Positions 1 through 6,418 of a DNA stretch of 8,026 nt are shown here, piece by piece; position 1 is the stretch's first letter; each line of letters begins with the position of its first letter. The position numbers and the translations under genes were made by a program. The notes under the pieces are model-generated. The model had not been told where the DNA came from and made no database searches. It was given only the letters and a program-made list of their open reading frames with translations. The stretch comes from an uncultured Bdellovibrio sp. (GTDB lineage Bacteria > Bdellovibrionota > Bdellovibrionia > Bdellovibrionales > Bdellovibrionaceae): assembly GCF_946478835.1 (NCBI RefSeq), contig NZ_CAMLDV010000155.1, positions 1-8,026 of the forward strand, in the 5' to 3' direction.

Positions 1-740
1 TCATAACCTTTTGAAGTCGTCAGGCGTTTTACTTGAGTGCCGTCAGCCTTCATGATGTAGATGTCCATCATGTAGGAAGGATCTTGTTCAAAGAACTTCT
101 TATCTTCACCTTCTAATTTTTCTGTGTAGCCCGCACGATTGGAAGCAAAGGCAATCCACTGGCCGTCGGGAGAGTAAGAACCCTCGGCATCGTAACCTTT
201 TGAAGTCGTTAAGCGCTGAATGTTTTTACCATGAAGATCGGAAGAGAAAATATCGTAGTTCTCATCAAAGCTCCAAGAGTAGCGAGCTTTCACGGCCTTC
301 TTGCGGTTTTCATATTCTTCCGCTGTTTTCTTTTTCGTCTCTGGATCTAAATGTGTCGAAGAATAAAGAACCTTCTTCATGGATGGATGAATCCAGCCAC
401 ACGTTGTTTTACCAGCGCCTGGGGAAACGCGCGTACTTTCACCCGTCACAAGATCAATCACAAACATCTGGTAAAATGGATTTCCCGGTTCGCGTTCGCT
501 TTGGAAGATCATCTTCTTACCGTCAGGACTGAAATACCCCTCGCCCGACTTTGGACCTACAAAAGTCAACTGGCGGGCTTCGCCGACAAGAGCATTCTTT
601 TCACTCGAGAAAGCACCAGAAGCAACCGGAGTCTCAGAGGGAGATTTTGTGGGTTTGGCTTCCTTAAATTGACAGGAAGTTAACGAAGAAACAAGAGGGA
701 AAATGCAGCTAACTGTAAGAAGAACTTTCACTTTTTTCAT
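1..740 (-). CDS. TolB-like PD40 beta-propeller lipoprotein (partial, C-terminus outside window)
   Basis: The reading frame is open for 246 codons from an ATG at 738-740 to the left edge with no stop, so the C-terminal part is missing. The N-terminus is a lipoprotein signal: basic residues, a hydrophobic stretch, then LTSC with the lipidated cysteine at residue 23. Glutamine at +2 suggests outer-membrane sorting by the usual rule. PD40/WD40-like blades carry the SPDG core: GEGYFSPDGKKMIF at about 66-79 and DAEGSYSPDGQWIAF at about 184-198. A degenerate blade lies at about 113-128, and another starts at the edge after RLTTSKGYD. Such blades form a propeller in TolB and in TolB-like periplasmic proteins, usually for protein binding; some members continue into a peptidase domain, which cannot be judged here. 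A lysine- and glutamate-rich insert at about 130-150 separates the blades. There is no clear Shine-Dalgarno site. Family is fairly sure, function is not. Confidence 0.85.
   Translation of the reverse strand, partial: MKKVKVLLTVSCIFPLVSSLTSCQFKEAKPTKSPSETPVASGAFSSEKNALVGEARQLTFVGPKSGEGYFSPDGKKMIFQSEREPGNPFYQMFVIDLVTGESTRVSPGAGKTTCGWIHPSMKKVLYSSTHLDPETKKKTAEEYENRKKAVKARYSWSFDENYDIFSSDLHGKNIQRLTTSKGYDAEGSYSPDGQWIAFASNRAGYTEKLEGEDKKFFEQDPSYMMDIYIMKADGTQVKRLTTSKGY
4..209. repeat. 17-nt exact direct repeat within the propeller gene
   Basis: The sequence TAACCTTTTGAAGTCGT occurs at 4-20 and again at 193-209, exactly 189 nt (63 codons) apart and in the same frame. On the minus strand it encodes the same blade segment (TTSKGY) at the start of two successive propeller blades. 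This is a coding repeat from blade duplication, not a mobile or regulatory repeat. Confidence 0.85.
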
Positions 741-749
741 AGTGCGTGT

Positions 750-778
750 AGCCTAAAAGGAGGGCTTTCCTAAGTCAA
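750..778 (-). promoter_or_regulatory. Candidate sigma70-type promoter for the TolB-like lipoprotein gene
   Basis: Read on the minus strand, TTGACT (773-778, five of six consensus bases) is followed after 17 nt by TAGGCT (750-755, three of six). The spacing is ideal but the -10 is weak. A start site about 7 nt downstream would fall almost at the ATG, which fits the lack of a clear ribosome binding site. Prediction only. Confidence 0.35.
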
Positions 779-802
779 CTCAAGCAAAGGAAAAGAAACT
801 AT

Positions 803-1456
803 ATGATGCGCACGTTTCATGGAATTATCATTTCCCTTTCACTGACAGCCTGTGCAAGCACTTCTCCCTACGCACTGTCTTCGCTGAGCTACTCTGAAAA
901 AGATTTAAAAGCGGCACCCACCCGTGGTGTTGCTTCGGTGGACTCTAAAAAAGATAATAATAAATCCTATCTTTCCTTAGAACTTCCTTATCCGGCGTTT
1001 GAGAAACTTCGCGGAGACGTTGAAAAAACTCAACACGTGTCTTTGCAACATCGCGGAGAAGCTCACATCACAGTGATCACGCCGCCGGAGTATAAGAAGA
1101 TTCAAAAGAAAGTTTCGATGAAAGAGATCAATGCTCTCGCAAGCGAAATGGGTTTACAAAAAGCACCCTACAAACTTTTGTGCGTAGGAAAAGGCTCCAT
1201 TAAAGATCACGGTAAAGATGAATCGACATATTATGCCGTTGTTGAATCCGATCGTCTTTTCCAGATTCGCAAAGCCGTGCACTTGCTTTACACTTCCAAA
1301 GGTGGAAAAGCCGAAGACTTCAATCCGGAAGCCTTTTATCCGCATGTGACATTAGGATTTACACAAAGAGATCTTCACTTAGAAGATGGTGTGATTAAGG
1401 ACGCAAGTTCTTGTATCTACTCTTTGCGTCCTCACGATGAAACGAAAACTCAGTAA
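803..1456 (+). CDS. Exported lipoprotein with 2H phosphoesterase (2'-5' RNA ligase-like) motifs
   Basis: This is a 217-residue protein. The N-terminus has a short hydrophobic stretch ending in LTAC, so Cys17 should be lipidated; the +2 residue is alanine, which favours the outer membrane. The body carries two HxT signatures, HITV at 88-91 and HVTL at 181-184. They are about 90 residues apart, and the second sits in YPHVTLGF followed by an acidic stretch. This is the arrangement of 2H phosphoesterases, where the two histidines act on 2',3'-cyclic or 2'-5' phosphodiesters. Known relatives are mostly cytoplasmic RNA or cyclic-nucleotide enzymes, so an exported form is odd. ATG codons lie at 803 and 806; the first is preferred because AAAGG at 786-790 is 12 nt upstream of it. 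The 3' end overlaps the convergent gene by 7 nt. Export and motifs are seen; the substrate is unknown. Confidence 0.8.
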   Translation: MMRTFHGIIISLSLTACASTSPYALSSLSYSEKDLKAAPTRGVASVDSKKDNNKSYLSLELPYPAFEKLRGDVEKTQHVSLQHRGEAHITVITPPEYKKIQKKVSMKEINALASEMGLQKAPYKLLCVGKGSIKDHGKDESTYYAVVESDRLFQIRKAVHLLYTSKGGKAEDFNPEAFYPHVTLGFTQRDLHLEDGVIKDASSCIYSLRPHDETKTQ

Positions 1457-1887
1457 GTCTTAGAAAGGGCGCGATCTAAATTTTCATTCGCGCCTGAGCC
1501 TGGTCCCAACCACAATGTGGTTTCTTCAATCAAAGAACCATCTTCGAAACGGCAGATATTAAAACTCTGCCCTTGCGTGTCTTTACCGGTCACAAGCTCC
1601 GCATCGAAGGCCCCACAAACTCCACCGCGAGGTGAAGAGGAGTTTCTATTTTTATAAGCTTGAACAGCCTCTGTAGGACCTGCATTTGTTTTAAAAAGGA
1701 AGAAAGCCTCAGCTCCGATACCAGCATCTCCGAATAGGCACATGGAAAGTTCGTCTGAACCGCCTTTAAGAACCCAGAATTGGCCTTGATCGATACGGCA
1801 AGTTCTCATCCAAGGGTTGTTGTTAGCTGCCCAAGATGCCGCGCCCAAAGAAATCATCATGAATGAAAGAAATAAAACTCTCATCAT
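1450..1887 (-). CDS. Small secreted protein with two tandem DUF333-like units
   Basis: This 145-residue protein has a clear signal peptide with likely cleavage after SWA at residues 18-20, giving a mature protein of about 125 residues. Two segments match each other. C30 to C50 is followed by LFGDAGIGAEAFF; C91 to C112 is followed by RFEDGSLIEETTLW. Each has a Cys-x(19-20)-Cys spacing, then a hydrophobic-F-x-D-G run, acidic residues and aromatics. The second unit resembles the DUF333 pattern (Cys, then C-x-F-x-D-G-S, then acidic and aromatic residues) of small secreted proteins of unknown function. The four cysteines could form disulfides in the periplasm. Tandem ATG codons lie at 1887 and 1884, directly preceded by a run of six G that may serve as ribosome binding site. 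The 3' end overlaps the convergent lipoprotein gene by 7 nt. The gene is real; the DUF333 assignment is from memory of the pattern. Confidence 0.75.
   Translation of the reverse strand: MMRVLFLSFMMISLGAASWAANNNPWMRTCRIDQGQFWVLKGGSDELSMCLFGDAGIGAEAFFLFKTNAGPTEAVQAYKNRNSSSPRGGVCGAFDAELVTGKDTQGQSFNICRFEDGSLIEETTLWLGPGSGANENLDRALSKTY
1467..1495 (+). terminator. Inverted repeat just past the plus-strand stop; weak terminator candidate
   Basis: GGCGCGA (1468-1474) pairs with TCGCGCC (1488-1494) around a 13-nt loop, with a possible extra G-U pair at 1467/1495. It begins about 11 nt after the stop of the 2H lipoprotein gene and lies inside the last codons of the convergent gene. No T-run follows on the plus strand, so it is not a classical intrinsic terminator. 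It could still stop readthrough or protect the 3' end. Confidence 0.35.
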
Positions 1888-1899
1888 CCCCCCAAAGAA

Positions 1900-1928
1900 C
1901 TGGTAAAATATGTTTCAAGGAATATAAC
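1900..1928 (+). promoter_or_regulatory. Candidate promoter for the rRNA methyltransferase gene
   Basis: TATAAC at 1923-1928 is a good -10 hexamer, 26 nt before the ATG at 1955. At 17-nt spacing the -35 position reads CTGGTA (1900-1905), which is poor. The 67-nt gap 1888-1954 must hold the promoters of both divergent genes. GGGG at 1941-1944 is the likely ribosome binding site for the downstream gene. Confidence 0.35.
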
Positions 1929-1954
1929 AGCACAAAGGTCGGGGCAAGCATTCA

Positions 1955-3127
1955 ATGCCAAACTTGTTAGAAAAAGAGAACTTTGACAGAGACACCAAGG
2001 TGCTTTGTCCCTACAAAGATGTTTGCTCGGGATGTCAATCCCTGGAAGTGCCTTATGGAGCGCAGACCGACGCCAAAAAAACTCAATTATTAGAACTATT
2101 TAGGGGTCAGAACTTATCCTATTTAAAGCCTCTCAAAGTGCTCTCAGCAGGGCCCGCATACTTGCGTGATCGGTTGGATTTCAGCCTCGAAAATGGCCGC
2201 TTCGGTCTTTACCACAAAGGCCAGCGCGAGATCGTAGACCTTGAAACTTGTGCACAGCTTTCACCCGCTTTGCAAGAGTGGCTCACGGAGTTTCGTAAGA
2301 TCCCGTGGCCTTTTGCAAAGGGCTCCATCCGTTTGAGAGTTGGCCCTGAAGGACAAAGGGGGGGGTGGCTTGATTTCGCCAACGTCGATATTAAAACATT
2401 GCTCGATGAGAAAAATATTCTGAGAGGACTTCAAGAGAAAGCCTTTGTTGAAATCGGACAACGCCGCAAAGTTCCTGTTTGGAATGGACAAGAATACAAA
2501 CTTCGCGATCCGGAATTAAACGTGTGGTTCCAGACTTGGATGAAAGATCGCCCTGTGGATCTTTACTGCCAGGTCGCAAGTTTCACGCAGCCAAGTCTTC
2601 GTGCGAATAAAATTATTTGCGATGTGATTAACGGATGGATTGAGTCTTTTCCCAAAGCGCGCCTCATTGAGTTTGGTTCCGGCATTGGAAATCTCACGCT
2701 GCCAGCCTTGGCCGCGGCTGAACATCTGACAGCTTGTGAAATTGATGAGTTGTCGCTGGAAGGTTTGCAAAAAACTTTAGAAAATCTTCCGCCAAGTCTG
2801 CAATCTTTGCGCGAGAAAATTGAAATTCATCGGGGAGATTTTCAGAAAAAACTAACAAAAGATTTCTCTGAGTTTGACGGCGTTTTAGCAAATCCTCCCC
2901 GCTCAGGTCTTATGGGATTTTTAAATCCGCTGGAAGAATTATCGGAAGAACAACGCCCGCCGTTTTTTATTTATATGTCATGCTTTCCTGAATCTATGGT
3001 GAAGGATTTAGAGCGCTTGCAAAAATGCGGATACTCGATCGAAGAATGTTTCATTGTCGACCAGTTTCCGCAAACAGCACACTATGAAGTGTTAACTTTA
3101 CTTCAAAGAAAAAAGACGGAGACCTGA
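1955..3127 (+). CDS. rlmC: 23S rRNA (uracil-C5)-methyltransferase, RlmC-like
   Basis: A 390-residue SAM-dependent RNA m5U methyltransferase of the RlmC/RlmD/TrmA family, acting in the cytoplasm. The N-terminus has the iron-sulfur cysteines in C-x5-C-x2-C spacing (C18, C24, C27), with a fourth at C99. There is no TRAM domain before them. The SAM loop is EFGSGIGNLTLP (239-250) and the RNA-site motif is FTQPS (210-214). ANPPRSGL lies at 312-319, the catalytic nucleophile is C343 in IYMSC, and the C-terminal FPQTAHYEVLTLL (371-383) carries the general-base glutamate E378. NPPR in place of DPPR, the TAHYEVLTLL ending, the missing TRAM domain and the length all resemble E. coli RlmC (375 residues, U747 of 23S rRNA) rather than RlmD or TrmA. 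Target-site assignment remains inference, since single family members can modify more than one position. The 3' end overlaps the convergent RDD gene by 30 nt. Confidence 0.88.
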   Translation: MPNLLEKENFDRDTKVLCPYKDVCSGCQSLEVPYGAQTDAKKTQLLELFRGQNLSYLKPLKVLSAGPAYLRDRLDFSLENGRFGLYHKGQREIVDLETCAQLSPALQEWLTEFRKIPWPFAKGSIRLRVGPEGQRGGWLDFANVDIKTLLDEKNILRGLQEKAFVEIGQRRKVPVWNGQEYKLRDPELNVWFQTWMKDRPVDLYCQVASFTQPSLRANKIICDVINGWIESFPKARLIEFGSGIGNLTLPALAAAEHLTACEIDELSLEGLQKTLENLPPSLQSLREKIEIHRGDFQKKLTKDFSEFDGVLANPPRSGLMGFLNPLEELSEEQRPPFFIYMSCFPESMVKDLERLQKCGYSIEECFIVDQFPQTAHYEVLTLLQRKKTET

Positions 3128-3727
3128 GAAGATACCCGGAAGGTCTCTTCCTAAAGCCAATGAAAGAATTGGCAGCGTGATAACACCTGTTAGTAAAATC
3201 AAAGTGCTACGCAAGGCTACTTTCAAAATATAACCGGATTGCAGGCGTTCATGAGGTTGTCCTAAACGTAGATCACAAGCCCATTCGCCGATGGTTGACC
3301 CCATAAAGCTGCGAATGGCGATCATATAAAGCCAACCACATACGAAAAACACTTCCGTAAAGAAGATCAACTGATGTTGACTGTGCTTAAAACCACCTAA
3401 GAGCGCACCGAATGATGTTTTCACAATCATTGAAAACGCCAAAAGAAAAACACAGCTTGCTGAAACTAAAATCAAGGCATCAATAAAAGAAGCCAACCAC
3501 GACCACAAAGCGAGTTTATAGCCTTTGCGACGCGCAGAAGGACCACTGTGAAAGCCTGTGCTCTCAAACTGCAAACCTTTGCGATCTTTAAAAAGATTAT
3601 TGATTTTAGAAGGCGCAGGTTCTGGACGACGGCGACGGATCGCCGGGCCCCTTAACGGCACAGGGGCTTCTCTTTTTTGAGGAGCCCGCTGTGGAGTGAT
3701 TTTATCGTTTTGTTTATCGATATACAT
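3098..3727 (-). CDS. RDD family integral membrane protein
   Basis: A 209-residue protein with a roughly 65-residue, very basic, proline- and arginine-rich cytoplasmic N-terminus (RRRRPEPAPS at 31-40). About three membrane segments follow: about 75-102, 119-138 and 170-184. RDD family features are present. Asp83 lies in the first helix (SFIDALIL), GSTIGEWACDLRLG at 143-156 matches the conserved G-x-T-x-G loop between helices, and a C-terminal GRDLPGIFSG (183-192) stands where the family usually has an H-D/L-x-G-T-like motif. RDD proteins are inner-membrane proteins with mostly unproven function; transport roles have been suggested for a few. The start is 23 nt after the stop of the 600-residue protein gene on the same strand, so the two are almost surely co-transcribed. 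The ribosome binding site is weak (GAGA, partly inside a hairpin). The 3' end overlaps the methyltransferase gene by 30 nt. Confidence 0.85.
   Translation of the reverse strand: MYIDKQNDKITPQRAPQKREAPVPLRGPAIRRRRPEPAPSKINNLFKDRKGLQFESTGFHSGPSARRKGYKLALWSWLASFIDALILVSASCVFLLAFSMIVKTSFGALLGGFKHSQHQLIFFTEVFFVCGWLYMIAIRSFMGSTIGEWACDLRLGQPHERLQSGYILKVALRSTLILLTGVITLPILSLALGRDLPGIFSGLRLFSLK
3119..3147. terminator. Weak inverted repeat spanning the methyltransferase stop codon
   Basis: GAGACC (3119-3124) pairs with GGTCTC (3142-3147) around a 17-nt loop that includes the TGA stop. A few T residues follow on the plus strand, but there is no real T-run. It lies inside the coding sequence of the convergent RDD gene, so any terminator role is tentative. 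Confidence 0.25.
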
Positions 3728-3734
3728 CCGTGTG

Positions 3735-3748
3735 TCTCTTTTCAGAGA
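3735..3748 (-). promoter_or_regulatory. Small GAAA-tetraloop hairpin in front of the RDD start codon
   Basis: Read on the minus strand, TCTCT-GAAA-AGAGA forms a perfect 5-bp stem with a GNRA tetraloop. It sits between the TAG stop of the 600-residue protein gene (3751-3753) and the RDD ATG (3725-3727). Its 3' arm AGAGA contains the only purine-rich stretch that could act as ribosome binding site. It might tune translation of the RDD gene or simply be chance. Confidence 0.4.
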
Positions 3749-3750
3749 GC

Positions 3751-5553
3751 CTAGCGAACTCCGCCGGCTCTTCCTGGTTCATCCGTTTTCGTTCCCCCCT
3801 CAGTCGTCGGTGTCGGAGGAGGAACTATCACTGGCGGCGTACAAACTCCGTTGATCATCGAGTTTGGAGCTGGGCACGGCGCTGGAGGCGGCGGTTCTAC
3901 AACAGGTGTTGTTGGAGAAGTCGTCGCCGTTGGCTCTGGCACTGGAGCTGGTGGAACATAAGTCGGAGTTTGCGCTTTGGCTTTGTTTTTATCTTTGAAC
4001 AACCACCAGAACAAACCAAGAGCTGCGATACCAACACCCACTGGGATGATCCAGTTTTTGTTACGGCACCAGAAGCCACAGTCATCAGCTTTCTTAACAT
4101 CTTTACCGCCTGGAAGGTCGCCTTTGCCACCTGTCTCAACGATCATACAGATGCCGCCTTCGCCCTCTTTTTGACCTTCAGGACATTTACAGCCTTTTCC
4201 ATTTGCTGTTGGACTAGCTCCGCCTGTTTGGTCATTACATGTTTGCGTCGGAGGATCTGGCAATTTTCCTGGAGGCGTGATCGGCTCAGGATTCACCGCG
4301 AATGTTTCCAATGCAATCATACGTGTTTGAAGTTTTTTACAAGCGTCGTCTTGTTCTTTACGTTGTTGAGTCACTTTCAACAAAGGTGCTGTGCTACATT
4401 TTTGATTTGCATCGTTCAACATATCACGAAGCTCACCCAAGAACGGTTCAATTTCTGCTTTTTGAGATTCAGGAATTTTACCTTCTTCGTTCAACTTCAA
4501 ATCTACTTTTTTACCAGCAGCATGTTCCAAGTAAGACTCAATGATACGTTTTTTATCTTGAGGCGTTCCTACCGGAGAAAGATCATTACACTTTGAAGTC
4601 GCGTATTGAATTTCAGAACCACCAACGCAATAAGAAGCGCCACCAGCTTTAAAGCCGTAAACCAACGGATTACAAGCTACAGAGTTGCCAGAGCAGCTAC
4701 CACGGCGCGCTTCCATTTGACCGCGAAGATCCGCGTTCAGTGCGCCGCCTTTTTTCTCACTACCGCAAGAATCATCTTTACCGTATTTAGAAATATAACC
4801 GGCAATGATACAGTTTTGGCCTGTTAAAGCTCCCGCGTAAGCTGTTCCTCCGAAAAGAACTTGAAGAACGTATTCATATTTATTTTCTGGTTGGTAGGAA
4901 GCTCTTTGATTTTTGCTGATGATTTTAATTACTTTGTCAGCCGCTTCCATAGCCATACGCATACGAACCATGTATTCCGCTCTTTGACGGGGGCTGAGTT
5001 GTTTATACTCCGTCCAGGACAAAACCGGGTTGTTGCTCACGCGACCTTGTTTTCCCGTTTTCAAAGCTTTATTGATAGTCGAATCTTCTTTTGCCAACTT
5101 TCCAGCAACATCATTAAAGCTGTTATAGTTCATCAATTCTTTTTTCGAGAAAGACACACCATTGACTTTGAGTGGTTTGTCTTCATCACCCGTGTAAGTC
5201 AAAGTCGCTGATTGGCCGTCTTTTGTGAGAGTCAAACGCACTTGCTCATTGCCATCGGAATCTTTGAAGCTTGTCGCTTCAATGTTTGGCATAAGTTCAT
5301 TGCGGTTCAAACGAACCCATTCATCCATTTGCGTTTGCAATTTATCTGGATAAACGTGACGAACCATCTTCCAGTATTCACCCACAGTCATTTTCTTTGT
5401 CGTGAGACCTGTTTCTTTCAGATATTGATTGATCAGTTTCTTTTGCGAAGCTGCCGCTGCGCCTTCGGCTAAAGGAGAAATACACATCGTAACGACGGAA
5501 ACTCCCGCAGCGAAATTTTTAAAGAAAGAAAAAGGTTTCAACTTCCATTTCAT
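3751..5553 (-). CDS. Large exported cysteine-rich protein with C-terminal membrane helix and proline-rich tail (unknown function)
   Basis: I do not recognise this 600-residue protein as a named family. The N-terminus is a signal peptide: basic, hydrophobic at about 14-29, with likely cleavage in the AEGAAAAS region (29-36). Residues 37-230 are mixed and cysteine-free. A cysteine-rich block follows at 258-322 (C258, C273, C287, C294, C309, C322), including ACNPLVYG at 293-300. A charged, helix-prone segment covers about 331-420. A second cysteine set lies at 439-496 (C439, C455, C457, C469, C492, C496). One hydrophobic helix follows at 501-520 (WIIPVGVGIAALGLFWWLFK), then a basic patch. The proline- and threonine-rich tail (529-600) holds two cysteines, C570 and C581. 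The start is well supported: GAGG lies 6 nt before the ATG at 5551-5553. It sits between a PilZ-like membrane gene and an RDD gene on the same strand, suggesting one operon and an envelope complex. Confidence 0.85.
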   Translation of the reverse strand: MKWKLKPFSFFKNFAAGVSVVTMCISPLAEGAAAASQKKLINQYLKETGLTTKKMTVGEYWKMVRHVYPDKLQTQMDEWVRLNRNELMPNIEATSFKDSDGNEQVRLTLTKDGQSATLTYTGDEDKPLKVNGVSFSKKELMNYNSFNDVAGKLAKEDSTINKALKTGKQGRVSNNPVLSWTEYKQLSPRQRAEYMVRMRMAMEAADKVIKIISKNQRASYQPENKYEYVLQVLFGGTAYAGALTGQNCIIAGYISKYGKDDSCGSEKKGGALNADLRGQMEARRGSCSGNSVACNPLVYGFKAGGASYCVGGSEIQYATSKCNDLSPVGTPQDKKRIIESYLEHAAGKKVDLKLNEEGKIPESQKAEIEPFLGELRDMLNDANQKCSTAPLLKVTQQRKEQDDACKKLQTRMIALETFAVNPEPITPPGKLPDPPTQTCNDQTGGASPTANGKGCKCPEGQKEGEGGICMIVETGGKGDLPGGKDVKKADDCGFWCRNKNWIIPVGVGIAALGLFWWLFKDKNKAKAQTPTYVPPAPVPEPTATTSPTTPVVEPPPPAPCPAPNSMINGVCTPPVIVPPPTPTTEGGTKTDEPGRAGGVR

Positions 5554-5616
5554 AACGACCTCATGCTTTTGAGTCTTTTCGGTACACTTTTTAAAAAACT
5601 TAACAAGAACCCGGAC

Positions 5617-6360
5617 TTATCCCGGAGATTCGTTCGATGTCTCAATTTGAGATCGAATCCAGTCCAAAAGATAGCCTCGATCTCTTTGTTCCAACTCTTT
5701 AAATTTCAATCGCAAGACATTATCGCGGTACTCAACCACCCTGGCCTTGACCTTGATATTGCGAATCTTAGGAAAGATCACGTCCACGTATTTAAGCTCT
5801 TTGGAAGTGCCTTCCATGTCCCGCTTTAAAAGCACACGGGTGCCCGCAATAGAGATTGATTCCGTGACACCTTCAAAAATATCCTGACCGACAATGTTCA
5901 CGGGCGTGCGGAACTCATAACGATGTGCTGTTGGGAAAAGCCAACGCGCACGGCGATCCAAGTAAGGAAAACGGAAATAAAACGCAAGAATCAGAATGGC
6001 GATGGTCACAAGACTTGAGAAAACAAGCTGCCATTGCGCGAAGGAGCCTTCGTGAGAAAGATCATGAGAAAAGAAGCGATAAGCATTGATTAATAAGACC
6101 AGACTCAAAGAAACAATCGCAAGAGACCACGATGTTTTATGAGGACGGAATAACAGAACACCTGTAAGAAATAAAAGACTTAGCCACAGCCAATCGAGCG
6201 TTGAAACACTCTGCAAGAATGCAAAAAGAACGGAAGGTTCATACCACCCAGACACTCCACTTCCGGCAAAGCTAATCAGCAAATTTCCTAAAGGGGCGAG
6301 AATAAAAAGAAAAGCTAGAAGAAAAACCCCTGTAGGTCTTTTTAGCTCCGCCTGTGTCAT
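5617..6360 (-). CDS. Membrane protein with C-terminal PilZ-like domain
   Basis: A 247-residue protein. The N-terminal half has four or five hydrophobic segments (about 11-33, 43-52, 56-71, 78-93, 108-130). The C-terminal, cytoplasmic part from about 140 looks like a PilZ domain. RYEFR at 147-151 fits the RxxxR motif that binds the guanines of c-di-GMP. SISIAG at 168-173 stands where the family has D/N-x-S-x-x-G, with the first position changed to serine. A beta-rich stretch ends in a C-terminal helix. PilZ domains are c-di-GMP receptors, but members with an altered second motif may bind weakly or not at all. The start is strongly supported: GGAGG lies 4 nt before the ATG at 6358-6360. It is probably the first gene of an operon with the 600-residue exported protein (63 nt downstream) and the RDD gene. 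The effector role is inference. Confidence 0.78.
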   Translation of the reverse strand: MTQAELKRPTGVFLLAFLFILAPLGNLLISFAGSGVSGWYEPSVLFAFLQSVSTLDWLWLSLLFLTGVLLFRPHKTSWSLAIVSLSLVLLINAYRFFSHDLSHEGSFAQWQLVFSSLVTIAILILAFYFRFPYLDRRARWLFPTAHRYEFRTPVNIVGQDIFEGVTESISIAGTRVLLKRDMEGTSKELKYVDVIFPKIRNIKVKARVVEYRDNVLRLKFKELEQRDRGYLLDWIRSQIETSNESPG

Positions 6361-6418
6361 TCAACCTCCACACCTGATGCTAAACGAAACAGGCTTGACT
6401 GAGGATGATTTTTGCGCG

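Noticed and set aside
4..209. 17-nt direct repeat as an attachment site or mobile-element footprint
   Set aside because: The copies are in frame, 63 codons apart, and encode the same propeller-blade segment, so protein repeat structure explains them.
200..683. Two overlapping plus-strand open frames of 110 codons each
   Set aside because: They lie antisense to the well-supported propeller lipoprotein, have no ribosome binding site and show no protein-like composition.
2887..2916. NPPR instead of DPPR in the methyltransferase as a possible loss of function
   Set aside because: E. coli RlmC also has NPPR at this position, and the rest of the C-terminus agrees with RlmC, so this is normal for the subfamily.
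3730..4596. Plus-strand 288-codon open frame rich in Arg, Trp, Cys and Phe
   Set aside because: It is the antisense shadow of the proline- and cysteine-coding part of the 600-residue gene; its composition is implausible for a real protein.
5611..5625. CCGG/CCGG hairpin with downstream T-rich stretch between the PilZ and 600-residue genes, as an intrinsic terminator
   Set aside because: The stem is only 4 bp, the T-run is about 10 nt away, and the next gene has a strong ribosome binding site with no clear promoter of its own, so readthrough is more likely.
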